Shown here: positions 39,822 through 50,655 of the stretch, piece by piece
Position numbering within the stretch: the first letter of the stretch is position 1
Layout: every line of letters starts with the position of its first letter
The notes under the pieces: model-generated
What the model saw: the letters and a program-made list of their open reading frames with translations, nothing else
Told to the model about the DNA's origin: nothing
Databases searched by the model: none
Program-made: the position numbers and the translations under genes
NCBI GenBank assembly: GCA_922989275.2
Contig: OV277864.1
Span: 75,086,158 to 75,150,157 of the forward strand
Direction: 5' to 3'
Length of the DNA: 64,000 bases
Source: Gari tellinella
Lineage: Eukaryota > Mollusca > Bivalvia > Cardiida > Psammobiidae

Positions 39822-40139
39822 CAGAGCTCCAGATAAGGGGGGTATTTCAAAAATTAAAATCTTTGTTTCTACATTAAAACCTATGGTGTCACCACTCATT
39901 AGAATCGTCTCATCCAGACAATTCTAATGAGTAGTCATACTATAGGATTTAATGCAGAAATAAAGATTTTAGTTTTTGAAATGGTGCATAGGGTTTAACG
40001 CAGAAAAGTAAAGCATGATATATATAATGCACCTTTAAAGGTACATTGGGCTTTACTTTCAACTGGCTTTAAGTGGGTGCTGAAATGAGCGAGAAAAAGT
40101 TGGATTTGTTCAGTTTATTCCCTCATATCTGGAACACTG
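39822..40139 (-). mobile_element. C-family element containing an A-type hairpin
   Basis: The C hairpin lies at about 39879-39952. A second palindromic segment at about 39996-40080 (AGTAAAGCATGATATATATA, CTTTACTTTCAACTGGC) is A-like. The C right end (GTTTATTCCCTCATATCTGG) follows it, so the A core sits inside a C shell. Confidence 0.7.
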
Positions 40140-40348
40140 CTTCGATATTGGCATCTGTAGTTAATAATTATTTCTAAAAGAGGTACGTTTTGATGACTTT
40201 TTCTTACTGGAAAAAGAAATTGATGGTTTGGGTTTTACCACACTGTGAAAAAAAGAAAAGAAATATGATTAACCTAAAATCTGATTTAGTTGAAGAACTG
40301 TTTGCAAAAATGCCTCTGAGGATATTTCAGACAGAGAACTGAATTTGA

Positions 40349-40577
40349 GCTCTTTGCATGCTGGGTACTTTTTTTTCGTCTGCAACAATTGTCGTCTGCT
40401 ACTGTTGTAAAAATAGATTTTTCTAAATTTCTTTTCAAAACATGGTCAGAGTGTCAAACAGATTGAATCCTGATGAGACGCTGCGTAAGGCGGCGCCTCA
40501 TCTGGATCCAAACTGTTTGCAAACACAATCACTGTGGCGGATACTTGATATATCTGCCGCTAGCATGCAAAGAGTTA
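40349..40577. mobile_element. B-family element, full frame
   Basis: AGCTCTTTGCATGCTGGGTA and CTAGCATGCAAAGAGTTAA are inverted ends. The hairpin is at 40454-40521. Confidence 0.8.
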
Positions 40578-40628
40578 AATATACATAACTATGATGAGGG
40601 CTCGCTCTTAACAAACAGAAAAATGTCT

Positions 40629-40695
40629 TAACCCTTTCAATACTGAAGGCAGATGAGTGTTTAAAGCAGGCTAAAAGTAAAGCAGAATGCTCCAT
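40629..40695 (-). mobile_element. Half A element ending at the hairpin centre
   Basis: TTAACCCTTTCAATACTG, then TTTAAAGCAGGCTAAAAGTA and CAGAATGCTCC. It stops exactly where the dyad centre would be. Confidence 0.6.
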
Positions 40696-40896
40696 CAGGA
40701 AAATGGTATTGTGTGATAATTTTAGACAAGTCAGAAGACTGAAATACACCTAATGTTAAAAAATTGCCCTCATGTCTGCATTAGTTTTGAAATAAATGTA
40801 GATTTAAGCAATAGTATTGTAACTCATATGAATATTTTCATAAATGTAACACTTTCGTAACTATAATGACTGCCTCATGAACTTGACCTTTATCTA

Positions 40897-41060
40897 ACAC
40901 AGGACAAATGTGATGTAGAAAGCTGCTCTTTGGGAATATACTCTGCATTATGTCCTGCAATAAGCATGTCTCTGACCTCCTAATGACCTTGAGCTTTGTC
41001 TTATACATGACAAAAGCAATGGGAATATTCTGCATTGATTTTGTCCTGAAATAAGCAGCC
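40897..41060. repeat. Two degenerate H hairpins
   Basis: ACACAGGACAAATGTGATGT with ATTATGTCCTGCAATAAGC, then a second CATTGATTTTGTCCTGAAATAAGC arm. TAATGACCTTGAGCTTTGTC between them is L-like. Confidence 0.45.
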
Positions 41061-41073
41061 ACATGTCTCTTCT

Positions 41074-41327
41074 GGGATCTGTCTTACGAAACATCGTACA
41101 ACAAAATCTGCCGTAAGTCAGATTATAAAATGTTCTATAATTATTTATTTCTCCATCTAATCCTGTCTTGTGACAGCTCCTTGGAATTGTCTTTTTAAGA
41201 CAATTCCAAAGAGATGTCACATGACAGGATTAGATGGAGTAATCAGAAATGAGAATGATGTACATGTAGTTTAAATTTTTGACTTACAATCGTTTTTGTC
41301 ATACAACGTTTCGTAAGAGGGGCCCCA
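41074..41327. mobile_element. F-family element
   Basis: ATCTGTCTTACGAAACATCG and CGTTTCGTAAGAGGGGCCCC ends. The hairpin tip pairs GGAATTGTCTT with AAGACAATTCC, a paired variant of the tip at 20787. Confidence 0.8.
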
Positions 41328-41938
41328 GATCTCTATGTTGTATCAATTCGAAGGATGCTGATCACACAGGTTATATTGTATTATATCTCAGAATACTGTG
41401 TCAAACAAGATGAAATTGGAAGTGTACTAAGGCTGAATAATAGATCTGAAACATACTCTTTGTACAGGAAATATACAATTGACAGATGTGGGGCGTCTAT
41501 ACAATTGAATTTACACAACAGTCTGTCCTAGATGCCTTGTTAAAATTGATTGAATACAAACAAGGCGACTCCCAGCTCCAGGTATAAGATGTATACAAAA
41601 TAAAGTACAACTTCAACAGCTCAAAACTGTTTCAGTCAAATTTACCCATAAAATGTGGCTTGAAATGAGTATTTTTGTCTAAAAGACTAGCATTGGTAAC
41701 ACATGAATAATGGCCCCTCATCCAAGCTTAAGAGCAGGATGAAGCTAGGGCATTATTGGAGTAAAGCCTGAGGCTGAGCATGTATAATGTTATACAGAAA
41801 ATAATGAGTAAGTTTGACATAAATGAGCTTGAGTTCTCATTCATTACAATTTCAAGAAGATCCAAACAGTATTAGTGACGATGTACCTTAATAAAGTTAA
41901 ATTCTCCTGCTGAATTAAGATTCATAGATTATACACCA
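41328..41938. other. 600-base spacer without recognised content
   Basis: No long frame, hairpin or family match. Confidence 0.45.
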
Positions 41939-42421
41939 TAAGCCTGTTTTGTCGTCTTGAAGACACCTGTGCAGCTCACTTAAAACAGGTTGAAAAGTAA
42001 AGCAGAATGTGCCTTAAACCATTACCCCATAAATACGCCTTTTTACCACTTTAATTTATTCCTCTACTGAAGGAAAAAGTTCCAATTTGTACAAAAATCA
42101 GGATTATGTAGCAAAAGAAATATTTTCTATATTCTATCAAATATAAAGAGGAACCAGGGCTCTAGATAAGAGGGAGTAAACTGAACAAATCCAACATTTT
42201 CTCACTCATTTTAGCACCAAATCCCATGGTGTTACTACTCAATAGAATCGTCTCTTCGAGACGATTCTAATGAGTAGTGACACCATAGGGTTTAAACTAG
42301 AAATAAGGATTTTAGTTTTTGAAATACTCCCCTTATCTGGAGCCCTGAGGAACTATTATTTTCTGCAATGGAGGAATAAATAAGAGGCGTAAATAGGTGT
42401 ATTTATGGGGTAATTGGTTAA
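41939..42421. mobile_element. A-in-A nest, further split by a C element
   Basis: A reverse A runs to the middle of its palindrome (CAGAATGTGCCTTAA, 42016). At that TTAA a forward A left end begins (ACCATTACCCCATAAATACG). After the C insert the sequence is reverse-A again (GGAACTATTATTTTC ... GGTTAA). Hence one A entered the central TTAA of another, and part was later lost. Confidence 0.6.
42155..42347 (+). mobile_element. C-family element with AGGAAC target duplication
   Basis: Complete ends and CTTCGAG loop, flanked by AGGAAC at 42149-42154 and 42348-42353. Confidence 0.88.
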
Positions 42422-42711
42422 ACTCCACCAACTACTAACATAATAATCAAACAAAAGGTTGCAGCCAAGAATAAACACACAGAATGCGTACCTATCAAAC
42501 CACAGATGACCTTCACCTTGAATTTGAAACGAAAAATCTCTTCTTTTTTTCCAGAAGATGATTGGGGCTAATTATCACCCAATCCAATTTCCTATGTTGT
42601 TATAGGCTAAATGTAGAACCAATATACAGATAAGATATAGCGTGTCACTGCATAATAAATTAGGGGAGATAAATGACCTTGACCTTATAGCCCAGATTGT
42701 ATGTACTTTAA

Positions 42712-42935
42712 TTAACTCTATGAGCGCTAAGTAGTTTATTCACCTGAAAAAATGGTCGACTGTTTCTATTCTACTATTAGAAATTTCTGTAATTTCTATT
42801 CAAAATCAGGTCATCAAAGTATCTAGCTGTTTGGGATCCTGATGAGATACCAAGTTTCTTGGCAACTCGTCTAGATCTATACTGTTTGCAATGATAATCA
42901 CAGTTTTCCTGTTGGTGCGCAATGAGCTATCTGAA
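42712..42935. mobile_element. B-family element
   Basis: TTAACTCTATGAGCGCTAAG start and hairpin AGCTGTTTGGGATCCTGATG / CTAGATCTATACTGTTTG, imperfect. Confidence 0.55.
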
Positions 42936-43077
42936 TCTGAACACTGATCTCTCTCAAATAATGCTGCATCTAAATATGTATAACATTATGTACTGGAACT
43001 AAAAGCCCATTAGTCAATTGACGCCTGGTGATGTCAGATAAATTACTCACTAAATATTGCTTCTATAAGAGTCAAAC

Positions 43078-43280
43078 AACTCTTAGCATGCTAGCAGTGA
43101 AACCACAATAACCTTTGCAAACAGTTAAGATCATAATGCAGCATGTCATCAGGATTCAAACTGTTTGACACTATATGATCTAATGCTTTGAATTGTTTTT
43201 GTTGAAAATTCTATTTTTAGAGCAGTAGCAGATTACAATCGTTGCAGGCGTAAATATTACCAAGCATGCACAGAGATAAT
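43078..43280. mobile_element. B-family element
   Basis: ACAACTCTTAGCATGCTAGC left, short hairpin at 43119-43175, and ACCAAGCATGCACAGAG right end. Confidence 0.6.
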
Positions 43281-43364
43281 GTAAAAACAATAAAGTAATG
43301 AAATTGGGAGAATGTAACACTGTAAATACCTAGCAGATGTCAGAGGATAGTCTACTCCATTCTA

Positions 43365-43667
43365 CAGTGCTCCCTCTCTACAACAACACCCAATGGGAGA
43401 CAAAGATTGTGTATGTTGTTCAGAGGGTGTTGTTATAGGGAGGGACATTGGCTTGCATTTGCAAACAGCTTTAATCAAGCTGTTTGTCACTCATCATTAT
43501 GTTTTTTCTGTAAAAGTGTCCAATATAAGACTTTGAGAAAAACAGCAGACGATATTGCAGCCGTACGTGAAAAGTTTGGACATTAATTGCTTATTTCAGG
43601 AATATTGACAAGCGTTGTTGTAAGGATGGAATCATTGTTCAGAGGGCCTTGTAGGGAGCAAGCACTG
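43365..43667. mobile_element. G-family element, best copy
   Basis: CAGTGCTCCCTCTCTACAAC left end with TA outside and AGGGAGCAAGCACTG right end with TA outside. A minimal B hairpin (GCAAACAGCTTTAATCAAGCTGTTTG) spans 43458-43487. Confidence 0.82.
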
Positions 43668-43783
43668 TACTAGTGCTTCTTCCCCTGAAAACACAGCTGT
43701 CTGAGAGCTAAATAAAACAGCAAAACTTGTCCCTATTAAACCACCGACCAAAAGAAGTATTATACAAAGACTACACACCTTAA

Positions 43784-43836
43784 TGCAGAACAAAAGTTAT
43801 ACAGAAAGCTCCTTTACTTTTGTTCTACATTAAGCT
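43784..43836. repeat. H hairpin, one arm shortened
   Basis: CCTTAATGCAGAACAAAAGT and ACTTTTGTTCTACATTAAGC around CAGAAAGCTCCTTT. Confidence 0.6.
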
Positions 43837-44463
43837 TTTAAGAAGTTACTTGCCATTAAATATTGTAAATTATATGTATTGAGTAATTATTGCTTAATAA
43901 AGGAATTATTGTATGTGTGTTCTATTATACAGTGACCAAATAGGGATAATGGTGAAAAGGTAATTACATGTTTTGCTGTGTTGCAATGGTGCCTAAGATA
44001 ATTGTCAATTTCAGCGCCTATACTGCCAATTACCGGTACAACATGATTGACTTTTACAATCAACTTGAATCCAGATCAAATTCTAATACAGCTCAAGGAT
44101 CAAAGCTTCCAAAGAATACTTCAGGTCTGAGTTATATGCTTAGTGTATAATATTTTTTTATGACATGTATTAAGGATATTATAATCCTCTTGAAGGAGTC
44201 AGAGGCATGATAAACTGTTATTTGTTCAGAAAAATGGAAGAGTTCATTCAGAAAGCCTTAGTATAGTACGCGTTAAAGACAACCAATGAATATTTTCAAT
44301 GGTTGGGAAACACATGTATACCCTAACTGTATTAACAATTTGGTGTCAAAGGAATTGGCATGAGAAATTGGCATGTGTAAAAGTTATATACTGTACCCAG
44401 GGGTGCCCTGTAAGCCTTAATTTGAATAATTAAGCCAACTGAGCATTTTTAATACATCCATTT
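43837..44463. other. Spacer without recognised content
   Basis: No gene or element seen. Confidence 0.4.
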
Positions 44464-44530
44464 TCAAACAGTGCAGACCCTGATCAGAGGGCTCCTGCAG
44501 GAGCCCTCTGATCAGGGTCTTCACTGTTTG
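44464..44530. repeat. D hairpin, near perfect
   Basis: CAAACAGTGCAGACCCTGAT faces ATCAGGGTCTTCACTGTTTG around AGAGGGCTCCTGCAGGAGCCCTCT-type centre (complete GGGCTCC/GGAGCCC pairing). Confidence 0.85.
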
Positions 44531-45189
44531 TCATATTTTATAGTGGGGACATCACTCATTATTGAACAATTGTTACATAGACTTACTAGTAGTCAATTTC
44601 CAAACTTGAATGTCCATTTATTTGAAAAATCTAACATTGTAAGGGTTTACCATGTGTTTGGTTAAAAATTCCATTCATTACTCCCGCTGTTGTCAATAGC
44701 CTTCCAGGCAGTGGGAGGCCATGTGATAATAGTAATCAAGCAGCGTGAGACATGTTTTATTAACCAATATACAATACAACTAAACCTGTGTTCAATACCG
44801 TTCTGATGAACAGTATTCTTCAGGCTTTCAAAATTGTTGCAACTTAATGCAGGACAAAAGTGAATAGTTGCTTAAAGTAATAACCATAGCTGTAGATAAG
44901 AGAAACATGTAAATGCCAAACCCTTTCTTGTGACTACTTGTTAAGCACCATTTGTAACGAGGAGCCATAGCATAGAGGGTTTGTTTAAGGCACTACAAAA
45001 ACAGGAATTCCCCAAAATTGGATGTCTTGTTCCTAAGAAAAGTCAAAAGTGGTAGTAATTTAAAATGATGAATTACCAAAACAGAACTGACATGCAGTGT
45101 GAAAATCTTCACTTGATAGAGATGAATCCTAACATTAGTTCATAACAATTTGACAAGTGGTTGCAGAGTAACAGTTAAGATATGAAACA
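44531..45189. other. Spacer with one H arm
   Basis: CTTAATGCAGGACAAAAGTG at about 44846 is a lone H arm. Nothing else recognised. Confidence 0.4.
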
Positions 45190-45560
45190 ACGTTGTAGTT
45201 TGACGCCACCATCATGACTGCCTCCTCCTTCCCCATGGGAAAAGCAATACCTTAGTCTCCCATTTGCTTCCTTCATCATAGCAACAGTCTTAGCAATAGA
45301 TTTAGATCTATTTGGTAACCCCCAAAACATTATAAAGTAAATGCATATCGTTTCAATTTGAAATAATTTAACTTTATTGTGGGGGGAGAAAGCAGGAAAG
45401 GGATGAGATCCATATATGCCCAGAATAATGGAAATGTTTAGTTTTAAGCCGAAATTTGGTTTTCAGTCTAACGTGGAGTTTAAAAATTGACACCACCATT
45501 ATGATCGCCACCTCCTCCCCCAAAAGGAAAAGCAATACCTTTAATTTTTGCTCTAGCAAG
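45190..45560. repeat. Local direct duplication
   Basis: A roughly 70-base segment at 45200 (CACCATCATGACTGCCTCCT, GGGAAAAGCAATACCTT) recurs diverged at 45489 (CACCATTATGATCGCCACCT, AGGAAAAGCAATACCTT). Confidence 0.6.
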
Positions 45561-45634
45561 ACTATAACGAAAGTATTTAGTTTTACTTCCAATCATCAGG
45601 ACACTTGTCAATGACCATCTATAAGACATAAGAC

Positions 45635-45898
45635 CAGGGCTGCCATGCAATACTAAGCTGCCATCAAAATTCCTAAGATTTCCAAATTTGCATTTTTCAT
45701 GTGCGAATTTATGAATCGTATCTTTACCCATTAGCCTGTTTCTAGTTTTGTTGACACCTTACTACTTAAAGCAGGCTGGAATTAAATCAGAATGCGCCTT
45801 ATGGCGCATTCTGCTTTAATTTCAGCCTGCTTTAAGCTACCATGTTCTAGAAAAAAATCCTAAGATTTAGGAAAAAATCCGGAGAAATGGCAGCCCTG
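45635..45898. mobile_element. M-family element carrying an A-type hairpin
   Basis: CAGGGCTGCCATGCAATACT and its inverse GGCAGCCCTG are flanked by TAAGAC at 45629-45634 and 45899-45904. The interior has a reverse A segment (TTAGCCTGTTTCTAGTTTTG) and hairpin at 45764-45836, centre GCGCCTTATGGCGC. It lies in the first intron, 21 bases from the splice donor of the exon at 45926. Confidence 0.85.
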
Positions 45899-45925
45899 TA
45901 AGACTCAAACAACATTGACGTTTAC

Positions 45926-46147
45926 CTCTTCTGTTGCTGTTAATTCCACTGGAATTGCATTGCCATAGTCAACAGACTGGTGTCTCGACAGTGGAGAGTT
46001 GGCTTCCATCTTAGCCAGGGATGACATCCGAGCCAGCTGCTGTATCGTATCAGACGTGTGCCGCCGCTTCACACGGTGAAGCTTATGGCTGATAGAGTCC
46101 AGCGGACTTATGAACAACTTGTTCAACAGATCCTCTGATGTTGCCAT
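45926..46147 (-). CDS. Probable first coding exon of an unidentified host gene
   Basis: 222 bases encode exactly 74 residues from ATG at 46147 (context AAAATGG) to a donor GAG|GTAAAC, so the intron would be phase 0. The peptide begins MATSEDLLNKLF and contains basic phosphorylation-like sites (KRRHTSD, LSRHQSVD) and a helical QQLARMSSLAKME segment. It has no signal peptide and no recognised domain. The open frame continues 7 codons past the donor and starts 5 codons upstream at a non-ATG, so the exon call rests on the start context, splice site and balanced composition. Later exons would lie to the left of 45900, but I could not find them. It is the only host coding sequence I can support. 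Confidence 0.55.
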
Positions 46148-46446
46148 TTTCGTCAATTGCACTTGATCAACGTTGAGTTAAATTATTAGTTATCAAATTT
46201 ATCTCAACTATAATGTAAGCTTTCACTTTCACAAAATTTCACTTTAAACACTTGAAATATACTTCAATTCTAATTTCACATATTGCACAATCAGTTAAAG
46301 TGGCAGTTAAAGTTATACTTCGACACATGTTTGTTAACTGTTACCACATACATTTCCTGACTAAGCATCAGTTCTGTATATTTCACATCAACTTTTGTTC
46401 AATCTGCAAATATAATTCCTCAACTATACAGATGATCTTGTATCAT
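46148..46446 (-). other. Upstream region of the host exon
   Basis: It would hold the 5' UTR and promoter if the exon is first. It is AT-rich, with no clear TATA box or CpG island, and no mobile element was recognised. Confidence 0.35.
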
Positions 46447-47095
46447 TAAGCAACCACAACTAACTGGAAAATCAAGTATAATCCCAAAACAAATGTGACT
46501 ACTTAATGCAGGATTAAAATAATGCTGAAAGCTCCTATAGGAGCTTACCTTTTGCATTATTCATTTCCTGCTTGAAGCAAATATTTGTATTTATAAGCTA
46601 TCACTAATTGGTAAAGAATGTATATCTCTAAACACAGGTGATTGCTTAACGCAGGATTAAGATAAAAGCAGAGAGCTCCTACAGGAGCTTTCTGCATTAT
46701 TTATATTCTGCTTTTAGCAAAGATTTGTACTTAACCCATTCCCCCATAAATACGCCTTTTTACGGCTATACTTTATTCTTCCACTGAAGAAAATAGTTCT
46801 ATTTTATACAGTCATCAATATGTATCATAAGAAATATTTTCCATATCCTAGCAGAAAATAGCTTAAAGCAGGCTGAAAGTAAAGCAGAATGTGCCTTAAG
46901 GCGCATTCTGCTTTACTTTCAACCTGCTTTAAGTGATCATCTTTCTTTAAAACTAGAAACAGGCTATGGGGTAATGGGTTAAGCACTCACTAACTCGAAA
47001 AGCCTGTATATCTCTAAACACAGGTGACAGCTTAATGCAAGATTAAAATAATACAGAAAGCTCCTATATGATCCATACCCTGCTTTCTGCAAATT
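46447..47095. repeat. Three H units in tandem, with an A element between units 2 and 3
   Basis: Each unit has AACTAACT/CACTAATT, GTATATCTCTAAACACAGGT and an H hairpin: 46503-46575, 46650-46730 and 47030-47092. Spacing is about 125-140 bases without the A insert. The third hairpin is decayed. Confidence 0.7.
46731..46982 (+). mobile_element. A-family element with visible TTAA duplication
   Basis: It sits between ATTTGTAC and GCACTCACTAACTC with TTAA at each end. Other H units lack it at the corresponding point. Hairpin centre GTGCCTTAAGGCGC has one unpaired difference. Confidence 0.88.
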
Positions 47096-47160
47096 AACCT
47101 ATATTTAATCAATATATCACCAATAGGTCCCCTATTGAAAAGTCGCTTAATACAAGACTC

Positions 47161-47353
47161 CAGGGCTCCAGATAAGAGGGAGTTATTTCAACAAATCAAA
47201 CATTATCTCACTTATTTCAACATCAAACCCTATGGTGTTACTACTTATTAGAATCGTCTCTTCGAGACGATTCTAATGAGTAGTGACAACATAGGGTTTA
47301 ATTCAGAAATAAAGATTTTAATTTTTGAAAAACTCCCCTTATCTGGTGCTCTG
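47161..47353 (+). mobile_element. C-family element, complete
   Basis: CAGGGCTCCAGATAAG start, CTTCGAG loop in a near-perfect hairpin, TCTGGTGCTCTG end. Confidence 0.82.
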
Positions 47354-47717
47354 ACTCACTGTATTATAACTATATATTCCTCACATTTTCTGTGCTAATA
47401 ACACTGACATTTCAATGTGAACTGGGCTCCGTCTCAGTAACAGTGAAGACTAATACCTCCAGAGACGTATAAATCCGTGTTCAGAAACATTCTCTACTAT
47501 AATTCACAATCCGTTCCTAGGTATTGACATTTATTTGCTGATTTTTCAACGATTCTCAAACTCCTCAGTTTCAATTCCTTACACAATATATCATTAGTTA
47601 CAGCATTTATTCAGGTTTTGCATTGTTCTATATCTAAAGATAAAAGAGAATCTTGTAATCTTCAACCTTAAAACCTTTCCATCCTGTATATATGTATAAT
47701 TATCTTATGATACTTTG
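47354..47717. other. Spacer without recognised content
   Basis: No gene or element was recognised. Confidence 0.4.
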
Positions 47718-47783
47718 TAAGCAGTAAAGACCCTGATGAGAGGGCTCCTTAGGAGCCCTCTCATCAGGGTCTGATGTCTTTGT
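47718..47783. repeat. D hairpin with GATGAG/CTCATC variant
   Basis: GACCCTGATGAGAGGGCTCC faces GGAGCCCTCTCATCAGGGTC, a perfect 20-base stem. Outer arms are weaker. Confidence 0.82.
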
Positions 47784-47788
47784 TGAGC

Positions 47789-48041
47789 CCATTAACCCCA
47801 TAGCCTGATTCTAGTTTTGAAAACAGGTGACTACTTAAAGCAGGTTGAACATAAAGCAGAATGCGCCTTAAGGTGCAGGGTTCTGCTTTACTTTCAGCCT
47901 GCTTTAAGCTACCATTTGCTAGGATATAGAAAATATTTCTTATGATACATATTCATGACTGTATAAAAGGGAGCTTTTTTCTACAGTGGAGGAATAAATT
48001 AAATGTGTAAAAAGGCGTATTTATGAGGGAATCGTGTTAGC
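47789..48041 (-). mobile_element. A-family element, reverse orientation
   Basis: CATTAACCCCATAGCCTGAT start, hairpin at about 47837-47909 with an extra GGG at the centre, and the ATTTATGAGGGAATCGTG end. Confidence 0.75.
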
Positions 48042-48049
48042 TTAAACCT

Positions 48050-48100
48050 TAAAACCTTTTCTTTAAAACTTGAACCAGGCTATGGAGTTAAGGGTTAACT
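48050..48100 (+). mobile_element. A-family right-end fragment
   Basis: TTTAAAACTTGAACCAGGCT then ATGGAGTTAAGGGTTAA. Confidence 0.5.
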
Positions 48101-48310
48101 ATTTATTTCCATATGGTATCTTTTGTATATCTCCACCAAAGTCTGTACTCAGTAAAATTCATTTGAATTGTCTTGAAGATACAGCTTATTCTAATGAGAA
48201 GTCACAACAGATGATTTCATGAGGACATTTTAGTAATTGAGATAACTTTTCTTATCTGTTACTAAGTTATGACTGCAATATATCTCTGATCCCCATAAGA
48301 TACTCATCAA

Positions 48311-49345
48311 ATGACCACAATATTCCAAAAGTCTTCATATGACAACAACAATATTTTCCAAAAGTCAATTAATTACTACAACCATATAATTATTCCAAAA
48401 GTCACATGACAACAACCATATATTCCAAAAGCCACCAACCATATATTCCAAAAGTCAAATGACAACAACCATATATTCCAAAAGTCACATGACAACAACC
48501 ATATATTCCAAAAGTCAAATGACAACAACCATATATTCCAGAAGTCACCAACCATTTATTCCAAAAGTCACATGAAAACAACTATAATCATATTCCAAAA
48601 GTCACTGTGAGTCATGAAAACAACTATATATTCCAAAACAACAACCATATATTCCAAAAGTCACCAACCATATATTCCAAAAGTCACGTGATAACAACCA
48701 TACATTCCAAAAGTCACCAACCATATATTCCAAAAGTCACGTGATAACAACCATATATTCCAAAAGTCACCAACCATAATTATATTCCAAAAGTCACATA
48801 ACAACAACCATACATTCCAAAAGTCAAATGACAATTAACAACCATATATTCCAAAAGTCACATGACAACAACCATATATTCTATATATTCCAAAGGTCAC
48901 ATGACAACAACCATATATTCCAAAAGACACCAACCATATATTCCAAAAGTCACCAACCATAATTATATTCCAAAAGTCACATGACAACAACCATACATTC
49001 CAAAAGTCACATGACAACAACCATACATTGCAAAAGTCACATGACAACAACCATATATTCCAAAAGTCACATGACAACAACCATATATTCCAAAGGTCAC
49101 ATGACAACAACCATATATTCCAAAAGACACCAACCATATATTCCAAAAGTTACATGACAACAACTATATATTCCAAAAGACACCAACCATATATTCCAAA
49201 AGTCACATGACAACAACTATATATTTCAAAAGTCACATGACAACAACCATATATTCCAAAAGTCATATGATAACAACCATATCGTCCAAAAGTCACCAAC
49301 CATATATTCCAAAAGTCATATGAAAACAACCATTATATTCCAAGA
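48311..49345. repeat. Minisatellite of mixed 30- and 23-bp units
   Basis: The core CCATATATTCCAAAAGTCAC is followed either by ATGACAACAA (30-bp unit) or by CAA (23-bp unit). The two unit lengths alternate irregularly for about 1 kb. Frames of 60-103 codons in it are by-products of the repeat. Confidence 0.93.
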
Positions 49346-49412
49346 TTGATTATTGCTTTACCATCATATTTCAACAGTCATATAATTATATCATAATGAT
49401 GAAAACTGAATG

Positions 49413-49485
49413 GCAAACAGAGTATAGACCCTGCATGATCAGACTGCTCCTGAGGGAGCAGTCTGATCAGTGTCTACACTGTTTA
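49413..49485. repeat. D hairpin, ACTGCTCC variant
   Basis: GATCAGACTGCTCCTGA and its complement GGGAGCAGTCTGATC pair perfectly, inside AAACAGAGTATAGACCCTG / GTGTCTACACTGTTT. Confidence 0.82.
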
Positions 49486-49802
49486 CTCAGGTTTGTCTGT
49501 AACAGAACTTTATGGTTATTATTACAGGTATAGGTGATTAATTTGCACTAATGACTATGAAGAAAAGCTATTTTGGTTATTAAAGCAATGGTCTTATTTG
49601 GGAACAGACTGGTTTATTGTCTTATTTGGACAGACTGGTTTATTATCGTCTTATCCTAAAGACTAGAAGAACCAGGGTTCAAATGATGTGACCTTTTGTG
49701 TTACATGGTAAACAGCAGCTGATTCTCAACAACAACTCTCCAAGGAACCTGATCTAGACAAGGACCTATGGTCTTGAGATATGTGATCAGAATATCAAAA
49801 TA

Positions 49803-49975
49803 CAGTCACTTCCTTATCTCAAAATTGCTCAAGTCCAACATACCCATATTTCGAAGTTAAAATGTGGCTTTGCCATGTTTTAACTTTGAAATATGGGGAT
49901 GTTCAACATAAGTAAGATGTTGAAATTCAACTGCAGTTTGACTTAGTTGAGTTTTTAGATATCGAAATTTGACTG
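49803..49975. mobile_element. E-family MITE
   Basis: CAGTCACTTCCTTATCTC and GATATCGAAATTTGACTG with TA outside. Central AAAATGTGGCTTTGCCATGT hairpin. Confidence 0.72.
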
Positions 49976-50433
49976 TAAATGCACTCCAGTGATGGTTCTT
50001 TGGGTATTTGATATGTATGCATTTCTCTTCTTTTTTCAGGTTTTTCCAAATTTACCATCTGGTTCAGTCAATCTCTATTTCTAACTTATATTTAAGTTAC
50101 AATCTCTATTTCTAACTTATATTTAAGTTACTGGTTGTGTCAGACATTGCTATTTCAGTGTTGAATCCTTGGATCCAAACTTATTTCAATTATAGTAAAT
50201 TAAGTGCACAATGAGCACTATGGACCCAAAATCTTTTTTCAAAACTTGAACATCCATCAAAATTAATACGTTTCCTTAACTTTTTCCTCGCTAACGGCGC
50301 TTGTGACACTCACTTCAAGAATTTAAATGTTTGAATTTTTTTTAACCAGAACTGATGATAATATGGCAGTGAGAGTGTTTACTGCTTGAAAAACATGTTT
50401 ACAAATACCAAAAGTTCAAACTGTAAAATACAA
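49976..50433. other. Spacer with a 31-bp exact tandem duplication
   Basis: AATCTCTATTTCTAACTTAT plus ATTTAAGTTAC occurs twice in a row at about 50070-50131. Nothing else recognised. Confidence 0.6.
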
Positions 50434-50655
50434 TTAACCCTTTCTCCCGCAACATTATCACCTGCTTTAAAAGTGTCATCTGAGAAAAATTTCATACTCC
50501 AGCTCTCATATACATTTGTAACTCTTACATGATAAATCAATATAGATATCAAACAATTTAGGTTCAGATCAGACGCTGAGTCACTCGGTGTCTGATCTGG
50601 ATCCAAACTGTTTGCAAATACTATTAAAAGTTGCACTTGACAGGTAAAGCGTTAA
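50434..50655. mobile_element. B-family element, complete
   Basis: TTAACCCTTTCTCCCGC left end, hairpin at 50545-50615 (GACGCTGAG / CTCGGTGTC), GGTAAAGCGTTAA right end. Confidence 0.78.

Noticed and set aside
48835..49210. Frames of 60-103 codons with a repeated Cys-Asp-Phe-Trp-Asn pattern
   Set aside because: They are translations of the minisatellite in several frames and on both strands; unit length 30 simply keeps the frame open.
48311..49345. CRISPR-like regularity
   Set aside because: Units are directly adjacent with no unique spacers, and the DNA is eukaryotic.
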